From positions 1-13,209 of the forward strand of contig CAIOXR010000016.1 of assembly GCA_903862375.1 (NCBI GenBank): a DNA stretch of 13,209 nucleotides, written 5' to 3'. Source of the DNA: an uncultured bacterium (lineage in GTDB: Bacteria > Patescibacteriota > Minisyncoccia > Phycocordibacterales > UBA9973). Both the position numbers and the translations under genes were made by a program. Shown piece after piece: positions 5,856-13,209 of this stretch (positions are counted from its first letter, which is position 1; every line of letters starts with the position of its first letter). The notes under the pieces were generated by a model that did no database searches, had not been told where the DNA came from, and worked only from the letters and a program-made list of their open reading frames with translations.

Positions 5856-6266
5856 TTATCTACAAGTATAAGAATAACAAGGAGAATACATATTTTGACT
5901 ATTTTTTCCACTGTTATAGTTACCATAACCTCCACCATAATAATTATAACCATTATAATTAGTATTATAACCACTGTAATCATAAACACTATAACCATAA
6001 TTTGATTTATAGTTGTTTAGATTATAGTTTCCATAAGTATTATAATTACCATAACTATTACTATTGCCATAATTGTTATAATTCCCATAACTGTTACTAT
6101 TGCCATAATTGTTATAATTCCCATAACTGTTACTATTTCCATAACTGCTATTTTTACCATAACTATTATAATTTCCTCCATATGCTTCCGTTTTAATTGG
6201 ATTAACAATTAAACTTGAAACAAAAATAAACCCTAAAACAAAAAACGAAATTGTTATTTTTTTCAT
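5856..6266 (-). CDS. Small secreted Tyr/Gly/Asn/Ser-rich repeat protein, function unknown
   Basis: A 136-residue protein of no recognised family. Residues 1-28 form a classic signal peptide (MKKITIS, hydrophobic core about 6-21, cleavage likely after TEA 26-28). The mature part is almost only Tyr, Gly, Asn and Ser, built on YGN steps and 12-residue units (GNSNSYGNYNNY) at about 41-76. It ends in a short tail with two cysteines, CYSYTC 130-135. Such low-complexity sequence suggests an unfolded, self-associating surface or extracellular polymer (compare silk-like, prion-like or curli-like proteins). That is an analogy, not homology. A consensus promoter right at the start suggests high expression. 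It lies 66 bases after the large surface-protein gene, on the same strand. Complementary-strand open frames here are shadows of the repeats. Confidence 0.85.
   Translation of the reverse strand: MKKITISFFVLGFIFVSSLIVNPIKTEAYGGNYNSYGKNSSYGNSNSYGNYNNYGNSNSYGNYNNYGNSNSYGNYNTYGNYNLNNYKSNYGYSVYDYSGYNTNYNGYNYYGGGYGNYNSGKNSQNMYSPCYSYTCR
6048..6155. repeat. Three 36-bp tandem units inside the YGN gene
   Basis: Units at 6048-6083, 6084-6119 and 6120-6155 encode 12-residue Gly/Asn/Ser/Tyr repeats. The first two differ at only two positions; the third is more divergent over its second half. The unit length is a multiple of three, so copy-number change would keep the frame and alter protein length. Confidence 0.85.
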
Positions 6267-6275
6267 AATATTCGC

Positions 6276-6305
6276 ATTATAATACTACTTTATGGTATTT
6301 GTCAA
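6276..6305 (-). promoter_or_regulatory. Consensus sigma70 promoter of the YGN gene
   Basis: On the minus strand a perfect -35 TTGACA (6305-6300) and a perfect -10 TATAAT (6281-6276) are 18 bases apart. The expected start near 6269 leaves about 2-5 bases before the ATG at 6266. It is the best promoter in the window and lies in the 66-base gap after the large surface-protein gene, so the small gene is transcribed on its own. Confidence 0.88.
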
Positions 6306-6332
6306 TGGTTGTATTAACACCAGAAAATAATC

Positions 6333-9300
6333 TTATAAACCCAAAGCTTTTATCTTAGTCCTTGTTTTACTACCAAAGTTCCCACTTGCAGGATATATTT
6401 TATTATCTTTTTGCCATTCTATGAGCGCATCTTTAGTTAATTTACCAAAATATGTAGAAGTTCCATTTACAGATAGCTTCTTTGCAATTGGACCTTTATT
6501 CTGATCTATTAAAAATTGTTGTAATGTTTTAACATCTTTATTCCTCATACCAATTTCTAAATCTTTTTTAATTTTTTGAATTAATGATACTTCTATTTTT
6601 GATGTTTCAATTGGGGTTGTTGTTGCATATGAAAGAATTGTAGATGAAGATTTAGAAACTGATGAAGAATTATTTGCTGGAGGTATGTAATATCCTCCAC
6701 TACTCCCCCATCCTCCACCACCTGAGTTTGTATTATTATTGACAGGAGTTACAAATTCAAAAGTTGAAACGGATGAATTATCTGAATTCTTACAAACACG
6801 AATATATATTCTAGTAGATCCAGCAAATGAGATAGTATCTAAATATAATGATCCATTAGAACAATTAGCAGGCATTGAAGTAGTCGAATATTTCATATAT
6901 GTACCTGGTATTTCTTCCACTACTACATCCCTCACCGTAATCACAACACCAAAGGTAATACTTCCTCCAGAGTTAGTAGCGATAATAGTATAAGTTCCGA
7001 TATCTGTAACTGCTGTTGGAGTTCCACTAATTACTCCGGTAGAAGTATCTAGTGAAAGTCCTGCGGGTAGTATCGTTGAAAGAGAGTATGAAGTAACTGA
7101 GCCTGTGACTGTAGGAGAAAGTTGAGTGATTGCAGAATTTTTAGTAAATGTATTTGGTGATGTATATGAAAGAGTTGATGGAGCGATATCATTTACAGTA
7201 ATCACAATATCAAAAGTTGTATTTCCTCCTGTGTTTGTCGCAGTTACTGTATATGTAGCAAGTGAAGTAATTGCTGTTGGTGTTCCACTAATTACTCCGG
7301 TAGAAGTATCTAGAGAAAGTCCGGAAGGAAGTGCGGGAGAGACGGAATAAATAATACTCTCTCCTGTAACTGTTGAAGAAAGTGGAATGATAGACGAATT
7401 ACGAGTAAATATTTTCGGTGTTGAATACGAGAGAGATGATGGAGCAATATCATTTACAGTCATAATAATTCCAAAAGATATACTACCTCCCGTATTCGTA
7501 GCAGTAACTACATAATTTGATAGTGAAGTAGTAACAGTAGGAGTACCAGAAATTACACCAGTGGAAATATTAAGAGAAAGCCCTACAGGTAAAGATGGGG
7601 AGACAGAGTAAGTCACACCCTGACCTGTAATACTTGGAGGAAGTGAAGCTATAACATCATTCTTAATATAAGTATTTGGTGTTGTATAGGATAATGAACT
7701 TGGTGCTGCTAAAATATTCTCTTTAATTTCCATTGCATTAAGCATTCCATAACCCCATGCTGGATTTTGAGGAACTATAGATACTTCTATCTCTCCACTC
7801 GTAGGTAAAATATCTGTAAATTCAACTGTATTTGATATATTACCTGCAACCATTAAATTTTTAGTTATTGATCCTATTGTATAAGATGTATTATCTTTAG
7901 TATTATTATTTACACCTGCAGAAGTATAACCAAATAATTTAATATTATAAGTTTTAGTATTTTCTAATCCGTAAATTTTAATTTTAGCAGGAGTTGCAGC
8001 ACCTTTATATATATTTGGACTACTATCTAAAACAGCATCAGGATATATTCCAGAATTATTACCAGTAGGATTAGACTGTAATCCACCATCAAAAGCAGCA
8101 GTATTTGATAACGACATACTTGAACTTTGATTATCAGAATCTTTTAGATTTGTTAAATCACTACAAATTAAAGAATTCTTCCCAACATAAAAAGTATTCC
8201 AATTATATACAGATGGAGTGTATGTAGTAGTACTAGTAGAATAACAATTTATTGCTGAAGTTATACCCCCTCGAACTTTAACATACCAAGTCCTAAGAGG
8301 TATAACTATTGCATTGAGTCTATTAGTATAATTAGTTTTAGTAGTTCCAGAAGGAAGTAAGTTCACATAATTTTTTGCCATATCAACATCTGATTTTCTT
8401 TTACTAGACTCAGCAGTTGTTACCAATGTATCAACTCTAGTGATATCATTCTTTGAGTATGAATTAACTCCCCAATCAAGATTTATAAGTCCTGTAGTTT
8501 TATTATCTGTATGATAAGTAAAACTAGAACCATAATCTATACTACTTATAGTAGCATCTGCAGTCACAAGTAATGACAATGCATAAGTCGTAAGATTCGC
8601 TGGTACATTCGTAACATCTATATCTACTGTTAATTGATTCCCTACTAGATTCTGTACTAGTGTCGTATTCTGCTTCACCATCATATAATTATAAACTTCT
8701 TCAGCACCAGCCACCCAAGCCTTATCATTACCGAAACGCCCATAAGTATTCTCTACATGATCCATTAGGCTTTTCCATGTATTCCAAGTCATACCACCAT
8801 TTGCATCAGGTAAATAAGTACTTGTAGTAATCTGGTGAGTAAATTCTTGTGCCCAATATTTATTTGGTCCTGTACTCATTGTTGCAAGTTCATCTACGTG
8901 ATTAAGAAGCTCACCTGGGTTAGAACCTCCTGACATATATCTAGTATCATAATCAAACCATCTAGGCATAACATGACGATTACTACTTATAAAATTAGTA
9001 ACATTTGTAAAATCTGGAGCAGTCACAGTCGTACTATCAAAAGGAAAGACCGGGCTCTGAGCATACACACCCTTAAAACCATTATTAAAAGCAGGTTGAA
9101 TATAATTATCGTCACCGTTGGGTAATATAACATGAGAAATATTAAGTGGGCCTGTCACTGTCCCATTATTATTCTTCAGACTTATATGTGAAGCTACATC
9201 AACATTATTTTGTGTTAATTCATAAGCATAATCAAGAACACCTGTTGCGTGTCCTCCCGGATCATTTGTATAAAAAACATAATTAGGATCTTTAGGGTCG

Positions 9301-9779
9301 ATACTAGCTGAAGTGTAACCATGATTAAATACATTCCAACCATTATCAACTGTATCTTGAAGTTGTGTCCAACTGGTATAACTTGGAGTATTCACATGTA
9401 TATCAGAATAAGTAGAATTTCTAGAGTAAAAAGCATAACCACCACGGAATGGGACATTATTCCCAGCACCATCTGTAAAATACAAACCTCCAAAATACTG
9501 ACCTATATAATCAGAATAACCACCATTCATATATTTGAATGCTGTATCATAACCTCGAATGATACCATCATCAAAAGAATAACTCCAAGCAAAATCTTTA
9601 TTATATTTTAAGGGAGCTTTGGAAACTGTAGAAAAGGTAGGAGTAGTAGCGAAAGTAATTGTAATAGTTTTTATATTACTTGCTTTTGTATTTTTAGATG
9701 GATATATAAAAGTTGTAACACAAATAACTAGAAAAATAAACAAGGAAAAGATTTTAAATATTTTTTGTGAATGCATCAT
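6333..9779 (-). CDS. Large secreted modular surface protein: deacetylase-like head, Ig-like repeats, peptidoglycan-binding tail
   Basis: 1148 residues. A signal peptide occupies 1-33 (hydrophobic 9-27; cleavage perhaps after TKA 31-33). Residues about 55-380 resemble a polysaccharide deacetylase (NodB-like): SFDDG 68-72 as motif 1, NHGYTS 152-157 as motif 2, and WVAGAEEVYNYMM 355-367 near the end. The second His of motif 2 is not found, so activity is uncertain. A beta region 381-440, a helical linker 450-490 and a beta-sandwich, probably sugar-binding-like part about 495-686 follow. Then come three Ig-like He_PIG (PF05345) repeats (692-776, 779-863, 866-949), a two-Cys segment 957-1010, a Gly/Ser linker and a peptidoglycan-binding domain (PF01471-like) 1064-1148. 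The likely role is a wall-anchored enzyme or adhesin acting on polysaccharide. Either Met1 or Met2 may start it. Confidence 0.88.
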   Translation of the reverse strand: MMHSQKIFKIFSLFIFLVICVTTFIYPSKNTKASNIKTITITFATTPTFSTVSKAPLKYNKDFAWSYSFDDGIIRGYDTAFKYMNGGYSDYIGQYFGGLYFTDGAGNNVPFRGGYAFYSRNSTYSDIHVNTPSYTSWTQLQDTVDNGWNVFNHGYTSASIDPKDPNYVFYTNDPGGHATGVLDYAYELTQNNVDVASHISLKNNNGTVTGPLNISHVILPNGDDNYIQPAFNNGFKGVYAQSPVFPFDSTTVTAPDFTNVTNFISSNRHVMPRWFDYDTRYMSGGSNPGELLNHVDELATMSTGPNKYWAQEFTHQITTSTYLPDANGGMTWNTWKSLMDHVENTYGRFGNDKAWVAGAEEVYNYMMVKQNTTLVQNLVGNQLTVDIDVTNVPANLTTYALSLLVTADATISSIDYGSSFTYHTDNKTTGLINLDWGVNSYSKNDITRVDTLVTTAESSKRKSDVDMAKNYVNLLPSGTTKTNYTNRLNAIVIPLRTWYVKVRGGITSAINCYSTSTTTYTPSVYNWNTFYVGKNSLICSDLTNLKDSDNQSSSMSLSNTAAFDGGLQSNPTGNNSGIYPDAVLDSSPNIYKGAATPAKIKIYGLENTKTYNIKLFGYTSAGVNNNTKDNTSYTIGSITKNLMVAGNISNTVEFTDILPTSGEIEVSIVPQNPAWGYGMLNAMEIKENILAAPSSLSYTTPNTYIKNDVIASLPPSITGQGVTYSVSPSLPVGLSLNISTGVISGTPTVTTSLSNYVVTATNTGGSISFGIIMTVNDIAPSSLSYSTPKIFTRNSSIIPLSSTVTGESIIYSVSPALPSGLSLDTSTGVISGTPTAITSLATYTVTATNTGGNTTFDIVITVNDIAPSTLSYTSPNTFTKNSAITQLSPTVTGSVTSYSLSTILPAGLSLDTSTGVISGTPTAVTDIGTYTIIATNSGGSITFGVVITVRDVVVEEIPGTYMKYSTTSMPANCSNGSLYLDTISFAGSTRIYIRVCKNSDNSSVSTFEFVTPVNNNTNSGGGGWGSSGGYYIPPANNSSSVSKSSSTILSYATTTPIETSKIEVSLIQKIKKDLEIGMRNKDVKTLQQFLIDQNKGPIAKKLSVNGTSTYFGKLTKDALIEWQKDNKIYPASGNFGSKTRTKIKALGL
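6933..7706 (-). repeat. Three 261-bp repeats encoding He_PIG Ig-like domains
   Basis: Each unit encodes 87 residues opening with APSxLSY and carrying LPxGLSLxxSTGVISGTPT. The second and third are close at DNA level: 7011-7060 and 7272-7321 differ at only about two bases, an offset of exactly 261. The first protein repeat (7449-7706) is more diverged. Confidence 0.85.
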
Positions 9780-9787
9780 AATATAAT

Positions 9788-9810
9788 AATTTATCAGAAT
9801 TATTATATCA
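9788..9810 (-). promoter_or_regulatory. Promoter region of the large surface protein
   Basis: On the minus strand TGATATAAT (9810-9802), an extended -10 with a perfect hexamer, would start RNA about 16 bases before the ATG. A second TG-A-TAAATT (9796-9788) lies 8 bases before the ATG and would give a leaderless mRNA. Either lies in the 54-base gap after the ABC-F gene. No ribosome-binding sequence is seen between them and the start. Confidence 0.6.
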
Positions 9811-9833
9811 TAAAATATATAAATTATTAAACT

Positions 9834-11306
9834 TTATTTATCTAAATCTAGAATTTCATCTATACGAATTTTCTCTACGAAGTCAGGCACGTGAGATACG
9901 AGGATCATAGCACCTTGATAGTCACTTAGTGCTTTAGCAATGACTGGCAAATGTCGAAAGTTAATATGATTTGTCGGCTCATCTAGTATAAGAAGTCCTG
10001 GACGAGTAAGTACTAGAGTTGCAAAAGCAACAAGGCCCTTCTGTCCTTCAGATAAGCTACCTATCTGAGTGTGAACCATATCACCAGTGATTAGGAAACT
10101 TGCAGCAGTAGCTCTGATACTTTCTTCATGAACTTTTCCACTTACTTTTCGCATAGTATCAGCGAGAGATTCAAAAACAGTATCATTAAAATCAAGAGTT
10201 GAGAAATCCTGTCTATAGTACCCTACTCGTACTTCTTTTGATATAGTTATACCTTCAGCCTCTCCTTTCGCTATAAGCTCAAGTAAAGTACTTTTACCTA
10301 TACCATTGGGACCTGAAAGGAGTAAATGCTTATTCTTGCGAAGTTTTATATTTACTTTTATTTTCTTAACTTTTCCATTTTTAAAAATTGAAGCAGAAGT
10401 GAAGTTTATAATATCTCCTATGTAATCATCTTGAGATGGGATTACGAAATTCCTTATAGTTTTATCTTCTTTTCTTACGTCTACTTTTTCCTCTTCTAAA
10501 TCTTCTGCAAGTTCTCGCATCCTCTTTGCAACAAGACGAAGACCTCCTCCTTTCTTTGCGAAAGCATTCGCTTGATCTTTCTTCGCTTGTATTTCTTTTG
10601 AAAGAAGTGCATTTTTTCTATTCTCTCGCTCCATCCGAGCAGTTATCTGGTCTCTTACATCTGTATAGTTTCCAACATATTGCTCTATCTTCTTAGTATA
10701 TATATCCAAATATAAAACTGCATCAGTAAAAGAATTCAAAAAGTGTGCATCGTGAGAAATAACTATCACTGTCTTTTTGTATTTCACTAAAAAGTCTGTC
10801 AGATGTTCAATACCTTCTTTATCTAAATTATTTGTCGGCTCGTCTAGTAGTAGGATATCTGGCTCTTGTATTAAAGCAGAAGCAAGCAAGAGGCGTGCTT
10901 GCTGACCTCCAGAGAATGATCTGACAATTCTTTCGTGAACCTTATCGTGTCCTTTCAGATTTACAATTTCTAAAACATCATCAATACGAGGATCAATATC
11001 GTAAACTTTATCTTTAAAACATTTTAGGAAAAATTCACGTACAGTCAGATCAAGTTCGTCTCGAGGTATCACCTGACGAGATAAAGCGATGGTTGTCCTT
11101 TGTGCTAAGTTGATCTGCCCTTCTTCTGGAAGTCTCTCTCCAGTAATAAGTGAGAAAAGTGTACTTTTCCCAGCACCGTTCTGACCCATGATTGTAACCT
11201 TCATTCCGCGACGTACAGAAAAATCTACAGTATCAAGTATTGGTTTATTGTGCCCGTATTCAAATGAAACCTTTTCAAATCGTATTACTACTTCATTACT
11301 AGCCAT
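9834..11306 (-). CDS. ABC-F family ATPase
   Basis: A 490-residue soluble protein with two ABC domains and no membrane segment, the ABC-F layout. Members bind the ribosomal E site and act on translation or antibiotic resistance. Domain 1: Walker A GQNGAGKST 41-49, signature FSGGQQAR 131-138, Walker B LLLDEPTNNLD 152-162, H-switch SHD 184-186. A charged helical P-site linker spans about 222-272 with RLVAKRMREL 257-266. Domain 2: Walker A SGPNGIGKST 331-340, signature LSEGQKGL 418-425, Walker B LLILDEPTNH 438-447, H-switch SHV 471-473. Both catalytic glutamates are present. The sequence alone does not separate a housekeeping factor (EttA, Uup, YheS-like) from a resistance protein. The start is the first ATG after a gap with no ribosome-binding site. 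A terminator at 11365-11389 isolates it from the upstream genes. Confidence 0.93.
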   Translation of the reverse strand: MASNEVVIRFEKVSFEYGHNKPILDTVDFSVRRGMKVTIMGQNGAGKSTLFSLITGERLPEEGQINLAQRTTIALSRQVIPRDELDLTVREFFLKCFKDKVYDIDPRIDDVLEIVNLKGHDKVHERIVRSFSGGQQARLLLASALIQEPDILLLDEPTNNLDKEGIEHLTDFLVKYKKTVIVISHDAHFLNSFTDAVLYLDIYTKKIEQYVGNYTDVRDQITARMERENRKNALLSKEIQAKKDQANAFAKKGGGLRLVAKRMRELAEDLEEEKVDVRKEDKTIRNFVIPSQDDYIGDIINFTSASIFKNGKVKKIKVNIKLRKNKHLLLSGPNGIGKSTLLELIAKGEAEGITISKEVRVGYYRQDFSTLDFNDTVFESLADTMRKVSGKVHEESIRATAASFLITGDMVHTQIGSLSEGQKGLVAFATLVLTRPGLLILDEPTNHINFRHLPVIAKALSDYQGAMILVSHVPDFVEKIRIDEILDLDK

Positions 11307-11364
11307 ATAAGTTATTACTTTACATTATTTTAAAAGAAATAGAAAGGGAAAAGATATATTAAAA

Positions 11365-11389
11365 CCCTTACAAAATTAATCTGTAAGGG
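11365..11389 (-). terminator. Intrinsic terminator after the asparaginase gene
   Basis: CCCTTACA (11365-11372) pairs with TGTAAGGG (11382-11389) around a 9-base loop. On the minus strand the stem is followed by TTTTAATATA, a short U tract; on the plus strand CTTTATTTTTT follows. It lies 28 bases after the asparaginase stop and 59 bases before the ABC-F start, so it ends the HAD-asparaginase transcript. Confidence 0.82.
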
Positions 11390-11416
11390 CTTTATTTTTT
11401 ACTAAATTTATCTAAA

Positions 11417-12438
11417 CTAAAATGAATCCACCTCGCCAACTAAATCCATACGAAAATATTTATCTAATTCTTCTCTATATCCCTGCGCTAATAGCCACAT
11501 AAGTTTCACTTCTGTCATTACGTCCGTCGTGTTTCCGGCTATAATTGCACCAGCTCTAATTGCTTCAATTGCTGGCTGATCATTTGTTTCTTTGTGGGCA
11601 TTACCACCAAGAAATTTTGTTGAAACTATAACAGGAACAGTGTATTCATTTACCGATTTTTTAATTAAATCGATAAATGAGAAAGATCCAATATTCGGAA
11701 CAGAGCCTGCTCCGTGAGATTTTAGAATAACCCCTTTACATCTACCTGAACTTAATATTGGTTCAATTAAGTCTGGTAATTGTCCAGGGACAAGATCAAC
11801 AGTTAAAATTCCTTCTTGAAAATGTGCACGAACTTTAAACTTAATTTCAGAATTTGCTAATTTTGCATACTGATTAAACTGAACCCCCGTGCAGATATTT
11901 TCCCAATATGAGGAAATGCTGGGGAATCAAAAGCCCTAAAATTATCTTCGCTCACTTTTACAGACCTACAACCACTCAATATTACATCACTAAAAACAAT
12001 CATAACTTGAGCAATATTTTCTTCAATTGCTTTTAAAACTGTCTTTACTGAATATTCTAAATTATTATGAGCATCATTACCATAAGATGTTAATGGTAAC
12101 TGTGATCCTGTAATAATAACCGGTTTTTTCAAACCAGGGCCAAGAGCTAAAGATAAGGCAGAAGCAGTATATGCCATTGTGTTAGTACCATGAGTTACTA
12201 CAAAGCCATCATAATCATCTATATTTTTACCAATATAATTTGATAACCTTGTCCAATCATGTGGACCAACATTCGTGCTATCTACATTAGACAGAATTGC
12301 AAACTCTACATCTGCAATTTCTTTCACGCGTGGCACCATATTGAGTATCTCTTCAACGTTTTCAGCTGGCACGACTTCATTGTTTCGAACGACCATAACT
12401 ATAGTTCCACCATAACTAATAATCAAAATTTTTTTCAT
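11417..12438 (-). pseudogene. Type I L-asparaginase homologue, interrupted by a one-base frameshift
   Basis: Asparaginase hydrolyses L-asparagine to aspartate and ammonia. The first frame (12438-11857, 193 residues) has GGTI with Thr12, the DST loop 53-55, HGTNTMAY 83-90, GSQLPL 111-116, a conserved Lys161 and AFDSP 169-173. It then runs off after ISARG. The C-terminal half continues in another frame from a G5 run (minus strand; C5 at 11884-11888) to a TAG at 11417-11419. One more G would give ISARGVQFNQ and a protein of about 340 residues, the normal family length (E. coli AnsA is 338). No stop interrupts about 155 codons of the second frame, so the lesion is recent, a sequencing error, or a -1 slip. 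Separately, residue 86 is Asn where the family has its catalytic Asp (GTDTM), so activity is doubtful. It begins 3 bases after the HAD-like gene. Confidence 0.85.
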
Positions 12439-12441
12439 AGA

Positions 12442-13203
12442 CTAAAATTTAATAAATTTAAGTACTGAAGTAAATAATGAATAATAAACTTCATTGTTTT
12501 TAATAGTAATACCATCTAAATAATCTGCGTAAATCAAATCATCTATAGGAATAATTTTAGAATTTGGATATTGCTTTTCCAGCATTATAATTCTCATGGA
12601 TTTAATTTTATCCATATTAGTTCCTGAATTATTAGCATATCCTTTTAATCCTTCATATTTCATTTCATCACCATGAAAAAACTTATCATATTCCTCTGGG
12701 TAATTTTCATCAAAATATGAAATTGACATACTGTTAACAGAAAAAAGAAAATTTGAATCAAAATATTTTTGAATATCAATTTTTCTTGAATGAAGATCAG
12801 CATTAAAGATTACTTTTTCTAAATGTTTTTGAGTACCACTCGTAATTACACCAAATATGCACTTTGGGTATACTTCTTTTATTCTAAAAAATAATAATGG
12901 TAATGAAGGTCTGATTTCAAACTCAACATTTAAGCGATCGTCAACATTTTGATTGTTACGACCGATAACACCATCAATATCCCATAGAATAACTGCCTCA
13001 GGATAATCTAAAAGTAATCTGTTAAGTCTTATTATTACAGACAAAACAAAATTTCTTTCAAAATTCAATCTTTTTTGGTAATTAATCGAATCTCGTGATA
13101 AATCATTTTTCTCCAACAAATTGCTATATGATAGCAATAAATCATAAAGATTATTAGCAACTTTCTTAAAATCTGCGTCCGTGAATTTAATAATTTTTTT
13201 CAT
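12442..13203 (-). CDS. HAD-like hydrolase of unknown substrate
   Basis: A 253-residue protein whose motifs fit the haloacid dehalogenase superfamily. Motif I is LWDIDGVI 73-80 (D75 nucleophile, D77), motif II GVITSGT 118-124 (Thr121 or Ser122), a Lys near 199-201 may be motif III, and motif IV is IDD 220-222. The segment RPSLPLLFFRIKE 98-110 is like the region between motifs I and II in phosphatase-type members. About 70 residues of charged helix precede motif I, longer than usual and unlike anything I recognise. All catalytic positions are present, so phosphatase activity is plausible; the substrate is unknown. It starts 6 bases from the window edge, so its promoter is out of view. Only 3 bases separate it from the asparaginase homologue, so the two share a transcript. 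Confidence 0.72.
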   Translation of the reverse strand: MKKIIKFTDADFKKVANNLYDLLLSYSNLLEKNDLSRDSINYQKRLNFERNFVLSVIIRLNRLLLDYPEAVILWDIDGVIGRNNQNVDDRLNVEFEIRPSLPLLFFRIKEVYPKCIFGVITSGTQKHLEKVIFNADLHSRKIDIQKYFDSNFLFSVNSMSISYFDENYPEEYDKFFHGDEMKYEGLKGYANNSGTNMDKIKSMRIIMLEKQYPNSKIIPIDDLIYADYLDGITIKNNEVYYSLFTSVLKFIKF

Positions 13204-13209
13204 TATTCT

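Noticed and set aside
6048..6155. CRISPR-like 36-bp repeats
   Set aside because: The units are contiguous without spacers and code for the 12-residue repeats of a secreted protein.
6739..7350. Plus-strand open frames at 6739-6993 and 7126-7350
   Set aside because: Both are antisense to the Ig-like repeats of the large surface protein and have no recognisable domain or promoter.
9720..9779. Lipoprotein signal in the large surface protein (LVIC at residues 17-20)
   Set aside because: The residue before Cys is Ile, which does not fit a lipobox, and the Cys lies inside the hydrophobic core.

Overview
The window looks like a chromosomal segment of an ultra-small bacterium of the Candidate Phyla Radiation (Patescibacteria, most likely a Parcubacteria lineage). 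The base composition is AT-rich (about one third GC by eye). Genes are tightly packed. All eleven protein genes end in TAA or TAG, Trp is read from TGG, and no Shine-Dalgarno sequence is visible before any of them. Four starts have a sigma70-type -10 box placed so that the mRNA would begin at, or only a few bases before, the ATG. The content also fits: a short Obg without a C-terminal extension, and a large secreted protein joining a deacetylase-like head, Ig-like repeats and a C-terminal peptidoglycan-binding domain. The phylum is an inference; there is no rRNA or ribosomal protein to confirm it.

Layout. 1-490: a tRNA-Lys(CTT) gene sits among partial copies of itself. Two 72-bp direct units with internally deleted tRNA sequence lie upstream. 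Downstream come a terminator, an inverted copy of the tRNA 3' end split by a small hairpin, further palindromes and a badly decayed tRNA-like stretch. 492-3983 (minus strand): a housekeeping cluster transcribed in the order yqeY-like, PF04020 membrane protein, DedA-like membrane protein, MYG1-like DHH hydrolase, then a 144-base gap holding a palindrome-rich structured element, then obg. 4022-5804 (plus strand): a DnaQ-type exonuclease with an ExoX-like C-terminal module, 7 bases ahead of rmuC. This pair and the yqeY cluster diverge from a 38-bp spacer holding two back-to-back extended -10 promoters. 5802-5840: a perfect 18-bp hairpin shared as terminator by convergent genes. 5856-9779 (minus): a cell-surface locus with a small secreted Tyr/Gly/Asn-rich repeat protein, driven by a near-ideal promoter, and a 1148-residue modular surface protein. 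9834-11306 (minus): an ABC-F ATPase. 11417-13203 (minus): a HAD-like protein followed three bases later by a type I L-asparaginase homologue. The asparaginase is broken by a one-base frameshift in a G5 run and has Asn where the family has its catalytic Asp.

How the genes work together. The housekeeping cluster serves ribosome/GTPase function (Obg), tRNA-linked or nucleic-acid functions (YqeY, MYG1) and the membrane (DedA, PF04020). The exonuclease and RmuC are a plausible DNA-processing pair. The two secreted proteins probably build or modify the cell surface. No mobile element, CRISPR array or recognisable defence system is present. The least ordinary points are the tRNA-derived repeat field, the structured element upstream of obg, the leaderless divergent promoter, the surface locus and the frameshifted asparaginase.
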